From: Klebsiella pneumoniae
GTDB lineage: Bacteria; Desulfobacterota; Binatia; UBA12015
Assembly: GCA_945872365.1 (NCBI GenBank)
Contig: CAMBZJ010000020.1
Location: 1-57,127 of the forward strand
Reading direction: 5' to 3'
Length of the DNA stretch: 57,127 nucleotides
The translations under genes were made by a program, and so were the position numbers. A model generated the notes under the pieces. It ran no database searches, was not told the origin of the DNA, and was given only the letters and a program-made list of their open reading frames with translations. Shown here piece by piece: positions 34,918-41,894 of the stretch; the first letter of the stretch is position 1, and each line of letters starts with the position of its first letter.

Positions 34918-35694
34918 CTGGAATCGACGATCGAACTAGAGCGCGTCCGTATCCGCTACGTCGACGAGGGCACCGGTCCGGCGGTGGTCTTCCTGCACGG
35001 CCTCGCGGCCGACCACGAGACCTTCGCAGCGCAGGCCGAGCACCTGCGCGGCCGATGGCGCTGCATCCGACCCGACATGCGCGGGCACGGCGGATCGGCG
35101 ACCCCGCCGGGCCCGTGGTCGATCGCCGACCTGGCCGCGGACGTCGCCCGGTTGCTGGCGCACCTCGGGATCGAGCGCGCCCACTTCGTCGGCCACTCGG
35201 CGGGCGGCGTGGTCGCGAGCCGCCTCGTGCTCGATCGTCCGGACCTGGTGCGAAGCCTATGCCTGGTCGCCACCGCTCCCGAGTGCAACGAGAAGGCCGC
35301 GAACGAGTTCTACCTCCGCTGGGCTGGCGTCGCCGAGGAAGAGGGCATGGCAGCGGCTCTGGCGGCGATGGGCGCGAAGCGCCTGCCCGACCCCGATCGC
35401 CTCGGCGATGCGCAGGGCTTCGCGCGCGGCTGTCGAGCGATCGCGACGCTCTTTCCCGAACCGCTCACGCCGCGCCTCGCAGCGGTTCGCGTCCCGGCAC
35501 TCGTCGTCGTCGGGGAGAAGGACTGGATCGGAGTCGGAGGCTCGGTGAAGGCGCACCGCGCACTTGCCGGGTCCGAACTGGTGATCCTGCCCGGACTCGG
35601 ACACCAGCCCTTCACCCAGGATCCCCGGGGCTTCAATGCCCGGCTCGACGCCTTCCTCGCACGCGCGGAAGCGGCGGGGTCGAGCGCGGCCTGA
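34918..35694 (+). CDS. alpha/beta hydrolase, possibly starting at CTG
   Basis: The fold is complete only if translation begins near 34918: VRIRYVDEGTGPAVVFLHG gives the first strands and oxyanion loop. The nucleophile is VGHSAGGVVASRL, the acid VVVGEKDWIGVG and the histidine PGLGHQPFTQDP. After the stop at 34894-34896 the frame has no ATG, GTG or TTG before GTG 34984, which would delete the first strand and leave the product starting at the oxyanion loop. CTG 34918 has GGGAGAG at a proper distance. Length from CTG is about 258 residues. Substrate unknown; it resembles esterases and 3-oxoadipate-enol-lactonase-like enzymes. Confidence 0.8.
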   Translation: MESTIELERVRIRYVDEGTGPAVVFLHGLAADHETFAAQAEHLRGRWRCIRPDMRGHGGSATPPGPWSIADLAADVARLLAHLGIERAHFVGHSAGGVVASRLVLDRPDLVRSLCLVATAPECNEKAANEFYLRWAGVAEEEGMAAALAAMGAKRLPDPDRLGDAQGFARGCRAIATLFPEPLTPRLAAVRVPALVVVGEKDWIGVGGSVKAHRALAGSELVILPGLGHQPFTQDPRGFNARLDAFLARAEAAGSSAA

Positions 35695-35834
35695 AGCACG
35701 CTGCGCTCGCGCCTGGGGGCGCGGCGATCCGAGCGGCGAATTCCGCGGGACGCTCGCCGGTCGCGTGAGCCTCGCCCGATCGTCGCGGCGGTTTCCGCAC
35801 TCCGAGCCGCGACGACCCCCGTGCTTGCGCCGAC

Positions 35835-37175
35835 CTACGGCACCCGCTGAGCAGCCGGCATCGGGCCGAGCGGCTCGGCCATCAGTGTGTGCGCGGTCGC
35901 GTCGGCGATCCGCACCCGGAAGAGGCTGCCCGCTTCGGCGCCGGGAGCGGCGAAGATTGCCGTCTTGAAGTCGCGGGTCTTGCCGTGCACGTGGCCGGGC
36001 GGTCGTTTCGACGGTCCCTCGACCAGGACCTCGGCCTCGCGACCGACGAGGGCGCGATTCTTCTCGAGCGCGATCGTCTGCTGCAGCGCGATCAGGCGCT
36101 CGAGGCGGCGACCCTTCTCCGGCTCGTCGACGGTCTCCTCCAGCTTCCACGCCCGGGTGCCCTCGCGCGGCGAGTACTTGAAGAGATACGCGAAGTCGTA
36201 GCGCGTCTCGGCGAGGAAGTGCTCGGTGGCCGCGAAGTCGGCGTCGGTCTCCCCGGGAAAGCCGACGATCACGTCGGTGGACACGGCGATCCCCGGGATT
36301 CGTGCGCGAATCGCGTCGAGGAGACGGCGGTAGTCGTCGATCGAATAACCGCGCTCCATCGCCGCCAGCACCGGGTCCGACGCCGACTGCAGCGGCAAGT
36401 GGAGATAGGGCATCACCTTCTCCTCCTCGGCCATCGCGTCGATCATCGAACCGCTCACGTCCGACGGGTGCGGCGAGGTGAAGCGGATGCGCTCGACACC
36501 CTGCACTCGCGCCGCGCGCCGGAGGAGATCGCCGAAGTCCTCCCCGTCGCTGCGCCAGGCGTTCACCGTCTGCCCGAGGAAAACGATTTCGCGCTTGCCC
36601 GCGGCCACCGCGGCACGCACCTGCTCGAGGACCGCCGGCGCGGGCAGGCTGCGCTCGCGGCCCCGGGTGAACGGCACGACGCAGAAGGTGCAGAACTTGT
36701 CGCAACCGCGCATCACGGTGAGGAAGGCGCGCGGCCCCGGCGCGAGTGCGGGCTCCAGGTCGGCGTAGGTCTCGTCGCGGTCGAGGCGGACCTCGACCCG
36801 CGGATCCGCTCCGCCGCGCAGCAGCGACGGCAGGTCGCGGTAGCCGTCGGGGCCGACGATCACGTCGAGGTAGGGGGCGCGGTCGAGCAGGCGCTCGCGC
36901 TGGTGGGTGGCGACGCAGCCGAGCAGCCCGAGCTGTACCTCGGGTCGCGCCTGCTTGTACTGCAGGAGCTGGCTCATGCGGCCGAGCACCCGCTCCTCGG
37001 CGTTGTCGCGGATGGCGCAGGTGTTCACGAGGATCGCGTCGGCCTCGGCCGGATCGGACACCGCGAGCCAGCCGTCGCGGGCCAGCACCCCGCGCACCAG
37101 CTCCGAGTCGGCGACGTTCATCTGGCAGCCGTAGGTCTCGAGGAAGACCCGGCGCGGGGTGTCTGTCGGGGCCAC
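35835..37175 (-). CDS. miaB: tRNA-2-methylthio-N6-dimethylallyladenosine synthase
   Basis: The 446-residue radical-SAM methylthiotransferase starts at GTG 37175. The N-terminal UPF0004 domain opens FLETYGCQMNVADSELV, with further cluster cysteines in VNTCAIRDNAEERV and LLGCVATHQRE. The radical-SAM site is MRGCDKFCTFCVVPFTRGRE (CxxxCxxC). A TRAM domain closes the protein. It adds a methylthio group to i6A37 in tRNAs reading codons that start with U. Convergent with the hydrolase gene, across about 140 bases without a visible gene. Confidence 0.96.
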   Translation of the reverse strand: MAPTDTPRRVFLETYGCQMNVADSELVRGVLARDGWLAVSDPAEADAILVNTCAIRDNAEERVLGRMSQLLQYKQARPEVQLGLLGCVATHQRERLLDRAPYLDVIVGPDGYRDLPSLLRGGADPRVEVRLDRDETYADLEPALAPGPRAFLTVMRGCDKFCTFCVVPFTRGRERSLPAPAVLEQVRAAVAAGKREIVFLGQTVNAWRSDGEDFGDLLRRAARVQGVERIRFTSPHPSDVSGSMIDAMAEEEKVMPYLHLPLQSASDPVLAAMERGYSIDDYRRLLDAIRARIPGIAVSTDVIVGFPGETDADFAATEHFLAETRYDFAYLFKYSPREGTRAWKLEETVDEPEKGRRLERLIALQQTIALEKNRALVGREAEVLVEGPSKRPPGHVHGKTRDFKTAIFAAPGAEAGSLFRVRIADATAHTLMAEPLGPMPAAQRVP

Positions 37176-37373
37176 CCGGTGGGCTATAGCGGCGCCTCCC
37201 CGGCTCGCAATGCCCGTCCCGCCGCCGCCGGGGTGAGGCCGGGTGGCTCGATCGACCGACGTCTTGACCGGACCCGGAGCCGCGCGATAGCCGGTGGTGT
37301 CGCCACGCGCGCTTCCGGGCCGGGGCGGACGACGACCGCGCTTGCCCGGCCACGGCAGGGGAAGCGGGGTTTC

Positions 37374-39215
37374 ATGCGGCAACTTCCGCGAGGATCGGCG
37401 ACGATGACGATGCATTCGAAGCAGTCGAACCGGGTCCGCCCCGACCGCCCCGCCGCCGCATCCGGCGCGACTTCGGTCGCGGTGATCGCAGCCGTGGCGG
37501 CCGGCCTGCTCCTCGCCGCCTGCGGCGGCGGCTCCGGCGGGGGTGGCAGCGCCGTACCGGTCGATCCAGCCTGCCAGGGCGTGAGCTACTCCGGCACCTG
37601 GGACGGCATCCAGAAAACGGTCTTCGCCCGCAACGGTTGCACGGAGAAGCTCTGCCACGGCGGCGCCGGGGCCGGAGGACTCGACCTCTCGCCCGAGGTC
37701 GCCTACGCGAACCTCTTCGACGTGGCGTCGACCGAGAGTTCGCTGAAGCGCATACTCCCCGGCGACAAGGACCGCAGTTGGCTCTGGCTCAAGCTCGCGG
37801 CGAAGACGCGCCCGGGAAGCGTTTCGATCGTCGGGTCGCCGATGCCGGCGAACCTGCCCGCGATCGGCGAGGACGAACTCGAACTCGTCCGCCGCTGGAT
37901 CTACGCCGGCGCCCCCGAGACCGGCACGGTCGCCGGAACCGAAGACCTGCTCGGCGCCGGGGCGTGCCTGCCCACGGTCGAGCCGGTCTCGATCAAGCCG
38001 CTCGATCCGCCGCCGCCGGGCGAGGGCGTGCAATTCGTCCTGCCGCCGATCGACCTGCCCGCCGCGACCGAGCAGGAGTACTGCTTCGCGACCTACTACG
38101 ACCTGAGCGACCAGGTACCGGATTCGATGAGCGACCCGAGCGGCAAGCTTTTCCGCTACGACCAGCAGGAACTGCGTCAGGACGCGCTCAGCCACCACCT
38201 GGTCCTGCTCTACTCCGACCTCCCGATCGAGAAGATCCACGATCCCGCCTTCGGGGTCTGGAGCTGCGCGGGTGGCGAGCGCGCAGGCGAAACCTGCGAA
38301 CCGCTCGATCGCACCTCCTGCGGCGCCGAGGGCTTCTGTCGCAGCGAGCCGCAGGTGAAAGTCGGCTGCGTCGGCTTCGGCCCGCCCGGCGGCGGATTCG
38401 CCATCATCACCCACCAGATGGGCGGCGCCCAGGCGACCAACGCCTTCCAGCAACTCCGTCCCGGCGTCTACGCCCAGATCCCGAAGAAGGGGATCGCGTT
38501 CTGGAACACGCACGCCTTCAACCTCTCGGACAAGCCCCACCTGCTCAACGGACGTATCAACTTCCGCTTCGCGAAGGACCAGCGCCTCCCGCTGCAGTCG
38601 TTCTTCGATCCCTCGAACGTGTTCCTGCCCAACGCCGCGCCGTTCACGACCCAGACGGTGTGCGCGAAGTACACGATGCCCCGGGGCTCGCGCCTGTTCG
38701 GACTCACCTCGCACAACCACAAGCGCGGCAAGCGCTTCATCGCGAAGCTGCCCGACGGCACGCAGATCTTCGAGAACACCGTCTACAACGACCCGAACAA
38801 GGCGCGCTTCGAGCCGCCGCTCGAGTTCGACTCGCCCGACCCGGCCCAGCGCGCGATCGAGTACTGCGGGACCTACAACAACGGCGTCGCGCCCGACGGT
38901 TCCCCAGACCCGGAGACGGTGACCCGTGCCTCGCGCATGCCGGCGCCGGACCGCCTCGAACTCATGCGCGGCTGCAAGCCGATCGCCTGCGTCTCCGGCC
39001 GGATCGGCGCCGCCTGCAACGGCGTCGGTGACGACCGTACCTGCGACTCCGCCCCTGGCGCGAACGACGGCTCCTGCGACGCCTGTCGCATCACCGGCGG
39101 CGAGAGCACTGAGAACGAGATGTTCATCCTGATCGGGCAGGCCTACATCGACGAGAAGTTCCCGCAGCCGCCCGACGACCAGCCGGCCTACGGCGGGCTC
39201 GCCTCGCTGCCCTGA
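37374..39215 (+). CDS. cytochrome-like domain fused to copper type II ascorbate-dependent monooxygenase, lipoprotein
   Basis: The 613-residue product has a signal region with lipobox LLLAACGGGS. Next comes a cytochrome-c-like domain (about residues 65-185) with the odd heme-type motif GCTEKLCHGG (CX4CH) and the distal GSPMPANLP methionine. The rest resembles peptidylglycine-monooxygenase-like copper enzymes: ALSHHLVLLYSD (HH), NTHAFNLSDKPH, LTSHNHKRGKRF (HxH) and ENEMFILIGQ, whose Met fits the CuM ligand. Such enzymes hydroxylate substrates with O2 at two copper centres; the substrate is unknown. ATG 37374 was chosen; ATG 37404 is also in frame. It is divergent from miaB across about 200 bases and followed by a strong hairpin. 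Confidence 0.82.
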   Translation: MRQLPRGSATMTMHSKQSNRVRPDRPAAASGATSVAVIAAVAAGLLLAACGGGSGGGGSAVPVDPACQGVSYSGTWDGIQKTVFARNGCTEKLCHGGAGAGGLDLSPEVAYANLFDVASTESSLKRILPGDKDRSWLWLKLAAKTRPGSVSIVGSPMPANLPAIGEDELELVRRWIYAGAPETGTVAGTEDLLGAGACLPTVEPVSIKPLDPPPPGEGVQFVLPPIDLPAATEQEYCFATYYDLSDQVPDSMSDPSGKLFRYDQQELRQDALSHHLVLLYSDLPIEKIHDPAFGVWSCAGGERAGETCEPLDRTSCGAEGFCRSEPQVKVGCVGFGPPGGGFAIITHQMGGAQATNAFQQLRPGVYAQIPKKGIAFWNTHAFNLSDKPHLLNGRINFRFAKDQRLPLQSFFDPSNVFLPNAAPFTTQTVCAKYTMPRGSRLFGLTSHNHKRGKRFIAKLPDGTQIFENTVYNDPNKARFEPPLEFDSPDPAQRAIEYCGTYNNGVAPDGSPDPETVTRASRMPAPDRLELMRGCKPIACVSGRIGAACNGVGDDRTCDSAPGANDGSCDACRITGGESTENEMFILIGQAYIDEKFPQPPDDQPAYGGLASLP

Positions 39216-39232
39216 TCCTCCGCCGACGCCGT

Positions 39233-39258
39233 GGCCCGGCCCCCTGCGTGGCCGGGCC
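39233..39258 (+). terminator. GC-rich hairpin after the copper monooxygenase gene
   Basis: The perfect 9-base arms GGCCCGGCC (39233-39241) and GGCCGGGCC (39250-39258) flank an 8-base loop 18 bases after the stop codon. Only a short T-containing stretch follows, so it may be a Rho-independent terminator or an RNA-stabilising hairpin. Confidence 0.6.
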
Positions 39259-39264
39259 GGTCGT

Positions 39265-39420
39265 TCAACCGCCGTATTGCTTGCGGTAGTCGACGGACAG
39301 CCAGCGCTGCGGCTTCATGCGCACCAGCATGTTGCCCCCGGCTGTGCCGGCCGAGCCGCTCGTCTCGGCGACGTAGGCGTCGCCCAGTTCGGGCCCCCGC
39401 TCGGGGAGACTGCTGCTTGT
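39265..39420 (-). pseudogene. possible gene-tail remnant
   Basis: A minus-strand stretch reads like the C-terminus of a normal protein: LGDAYVAETSGSAGTAGG, then MKPQRWLSVDYRKQYGG and a stop at 39265-39267. Upstream the frame runs into the start region of the cobalamin-binding-type gene and has no plausible start. The family was not recognised. It may be a remnant of a lost gene, or chance. Confidence 0.25.
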
Positions 39421-39455
39421 CTGGCCTCGCACGGGAGCGTACCAAGGGAAAGCCG

Positions 39456-40424
39456 ATGACCCCTCGACCGCGCATCGTCTCGCTCCTGCCGGGCGCGACC
39501 GAGATCGTCTGTGCACTCGGACTCCGGGAGAACCTGGTCGGGGTGTCCCACGAGTGCGATTTTCCACCGGACGTGCGTGGCCTGCCGGTGGTCACCGCAC
39601 CCGAGATCGACCCGGGCTGCACCAGCCGGGAAATCGACCGCGCCCTGCGGGAGCGCCTCGCCGCGGGCCTCTCGATCTACCGCGTCGACGAGCCGCTGCT
39701 CGCCTCGCTCGCACCCGACCTAATCGTCACCCAGGACCAATGCGAGGTCTGCGCGGTCTCCCCTCGCCAGGTCCTGGAAGCGATCCGTCGGATCGCCGGC
39801 GGCGCGACCGAAATCCTCTCGCTGCGGCCTTCGCGGCTCGCCGACGTCTGGGATGACGTCGAGCGCGTCGCCTGCGCCGCCGGCGTCGCCGGGCGCGGCC
39901 ACGATCTCGCGGAGGCGCTTCGCGCGCGCGTCGCGGCGCTCGCCGCAGCGACCGCACGGGTCGGTTCGCGACCGCGCCTCGCCTGCATCGAGTGGCTCGA
40001 TCCCCTCATGGTGGCCGGCAACTGGGTGCCGGAACTCGCGGCGGCCGCCGGTGCGGAATCTCTTCTCGCGACGGCCGGCGCGCACAGCCCGTGGCTCGAG
40101 TGGAGCGCCCTCGAGGCGAGTGCCCCCGAGGTGCTCTGTGCGATGCCCTGCGGCTTCGGCCTCGCGCAGACGCGGCGGGAGATCGCGGATCTCGTCGCCG
40201 AGCCGCGCTGGCAGTCGCTTCCGGCCATCCGCCGGGGGCGCGTGTACGCGGTCGACGGCAACGCCTACTTCAATCGCCCGGGACCGCGTCTCGTCGAATC
40301 CGCGGAGATCCTGGCCGGACTCGTGCACCCAGACGCCTTCGGCCATCTCGTCCCGACGGGTGCGGCCGAAGCGGTTGCCTGCGGACCCCGTGGCGCGCTT
40401 TCGCCTGCCGTCGGGGCCGACTGA
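39456..40424 (+). CDS. cobalamin-binding-type periplasmic-binding-fold protein without signal peptide
   Basis: ATG 39456 follows AAGGGAAAG. The 322-residue protein has the BtuF/FhuD fold: RIVSLLPGATEIVCALGLRE, LVGVSHECDFP, then SLAPDLIVTQDQCEVCAVS and NAYFNRPGPRLVESAEILAG. There is no export signal, so it is likely cytosolic, as in a known branch of this family. Binding of cobalamin or another metal chelate is inferred. It lies 22 bases before moaB on the same strand, so the group may be co-transcribed. Confidence 0.8.
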   Translation: MTPRPRIVSLLPGATEIVCALGLRENLVGVSHECDFPPDVRGLPVVTAPEIDPGCTSREIDRALRERLAAGLSIYRVDEPLLASLAPDLIVTQDQCEVCAVSPRQVLEAIRRIAGGATEILSLRPSRLADVWDDVERVACAAGVAGRGHDLAEALRARVAALAAATARVGSRPRLACIEWLDPLMVAGNWVPELAAAAGAESLLATAGAHSPWLEWSALEASAPEVLCAMPCGFGLAQTRREIADLVAEPRWQSLPAIRRGRVYAVDGNAYFNRPGPRLVESAEILAGLVHPDAFGHLVPTGAAEAVACGPRGALSPAVGAD

Positions 40425-40446
40425 GACACAGGTACGAGGACACGTC

Positions 40447-41004
40447 ATGGCAAACGGACACGGGCACCACGGCGAACACCGCGCTTCGAGCCAGCGGCAG
40501 CCCGGCGACGCCGGGCACCACGGCGGCGACCGGCCGGTGGCGCGCTGCCTCGTCGTCACCGTGAGCGACACTCGCACGCTCGAGGACGATCCGAGCGGCG
40601 ATCGCGCCTGCGAGCTCCTGCGCGAGGCCGGCCACGAGGTGCGCGAGCGCGAGGTGGTGCGCGACGACCGGCACGCGATCGCCGCGGTCGTGCGGGCCGG
40701 TGCGGTCAACCCGGAGATCGACGCGGTCCTCCTGACCGGAGGCACCGGACTCGCGCCGCGCGACGTGACGCCCGAGGCGGTGGCGGAGATCCTCGAACGC
40801 CGCCTCGACGGCTTCGGCGAACTCTTCCGGATGCTCTCCTTCGAGGAAATCGGCCCGGCGGCGATGCTGAGCCGCGCGGTTGCCGGTACGATCGGCCGGA
40901 CGGTGATCTTCGCGCTGCCCGGTTCGACGGCGGCCGTCGACCTGGGCGTGCGACGGCTGATCGTCCCCGAACTCGCCCACATCGCGGGACTGCTCTCGTC
41001 ATGA
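40447..41004 (+). CDS. moaB: molybdopterin biosynthesis protein MoaB/MogA family
   Basis: The 185-residue protein has a His/Gly-rich N-terminal tail of about 30 residues (GHGHHGEH). The molybdopterin-binding domain follows: LVVTVSDTRTLEDDPSGDRA, VLLTGGTGLAPRDVTPEA and VIFALPGSTAAVDLG. The family adenylylates molybdopterin before molybdate insertion. ATG 40447 lies after an ACGAGGAC site. The end overlaps the moaD start by 4 bases (ATGA). Confidence 0.9.
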   Translation: MANGHGHHGEHRASSQRQPGDAGHHGGDRPVARCLVVTVSDTRTLEDDPSGDRACELLREAGHEVREREVVRDDRHAIAAVVRAGAVNPEIDAVLLTGGTGLAPRDVTPEAVAEILERRLDGFGELFRMLSFEEIGPAAMLSRAVAGTIGRTVIFALPGSTAAVDLGVRRLIVPELAHIAGLLSS

Positions 41005-41342
41005 GGGTCCGGGTCCTGTTCTTCGCCTCGCTGCGCGAGCGGGTCGGCGACCGGGAGGTCGTGCGCACGGTCGAAGACGGTGCGACCGCAGCGGATCTGG
41101 TGGCTCGGCTTCGCGCGGATTTTCCCGCTCTCGACGAGGCGGGGCGCTTCGCGATCGCCGTGAACTCGGAGTACACCGACGGTGGGCACCGCCTCGCCGA
41201 CGGCGACGAGGTGGCGCTGATCCCGCCGGTGAGCGGTGGCCGGGGTTCTGACCGGGAACTTCGGCGCGACGTGCCGGCGGCGACGGCGGGGGCGGGTGCG
41301 GGGACGAGCGGCCTTCGCATACGAGCTGCGCGCACCCGTTAG
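41001..41342 (+). CDS. moaD: molybdopterin synthase small subunit MoaD with C-terminal extension
   Basis: Residues 1-80 are a complete MoaD: MRVRVLFFASLRERVG at the start and DGDEVALIPPVSGG at the end. MoaD normally stops at this Gly-Gly, whose carboxylate is adenylated and thiolated. Here 33 more residues follow (RGSDRELRRDVPAATAGAG and an Arg-rich end), so the active terminus is buried. Either the tail is removed by a protease, or the stop codon has been lost. Overlaps moaB by 4 bases and lies 19 bases before moaE. Confidence 0.85.
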   Translation: MRVRVLFFASLRERVGDREVVRTVEDGATAADLVARLRADFPALDEAGRFAIAVNSEYTDGGHRLADGDEVALIPPVSGGRGSDRELRRDVPAATAGAGAGTSGLRIRAARTR

Positions 41343-41361
41343 CGAAGATGGAGTGTTGCGC

Positions 41362-41880
41362 ATGATCCGACTCACCCCCGACCCGATCCTGCTCGACGAC
41401 CTCCTCGCCGCGGTCAGCGACCCCAAGGCCGGTGCGATGGTCCTCTTCGTCGGCACGACGCGCGACCACAACGAGGGTCGCAACGTCGAACGACTGGAGT
41501 ACGAGGCCTATCCCGGCATGGCAGAGAGGGAGATGGAGCGGATCGCCGCCGAGGCCCGCGAGCGCTGGTCGATCGCCCGCGTGGCCGTGGTGCACCGCAC
41601 CGGCGTGGTGCCCGTCGGCCAGGCTAGCGTCGCGATCGCCGTGTCCTCGGCGCATCGTGCCGACGCCTTCGAGGCCGCCCGCTTCACGATCGACCGGCTG
41701 AAGGAACTGGTGCCGATCTGGAAGAAGGAGTTCTTCGAGGGGGGTGCGGTCTGGATCGGCGACCAGGCGTGCCGCGTCGGCACCTGGAGCGACTCGGCGG
41801 AGGGAGCCGGCGGCGCGACCGGGGGTGCGACGCCCGGTGGCTCCGGCGCGAGCCCCTCGAACAGGCGCGGCGGGGTCTGA
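41362..41880 (+). CDS. moaE: molybdopterin synthase large subunit MoaE
   Basis: The 172-residue protein has typical MoaE segments: AGAMVLFVGTTRDHNEGRNV, LEYEAYPGMAEREME, VAVVHRTGVVPVGQASVAIA and the catalytic Lys region PIWKKEFFEGGAVWIG. It joins with thiocarboxylated MoaD to make molybdopterin from cPMP. ATG 41362 was chosen; the frame is open back to a stop at 41230, so starts at GTG 41353 or GTG 41236 are possible. A Gly/Ala/Ser-rich tail of about 35 residues ends the protein. mutS2 follows after 14 bases. Confidence 0.92.
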   Translation: MIRLTPDPILLDDLLAAVSDPKAGAMVLFVGTTRDHNEGRNVERLEYEAYPGMAEREMERIAAEARERWSIARVAVVHRTGVVPVGQASVAIAVSSAHRADAFEAARFTIDRLKELVPIWKKEFFEGGAVWIGDQACRVGTWSDSAEGAGGATGGATPGGSGASPSNRRGGV

Positions 41881-41894
41881 GGGAAGCGCCCGGA

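Noticed and set aside
35889-37373. Extension of the copper monooxygenase frame upstream
   Set aside because: It is antisense to miaB and lacks domain content; the signal peptide begins after ATG 37374.
41236-41361. MoaD-MoaE fusion protein
   Set aside because: The two frames differ, and a stop at 41230 closes the moaE frame within the moaD Gly-Gly codons.
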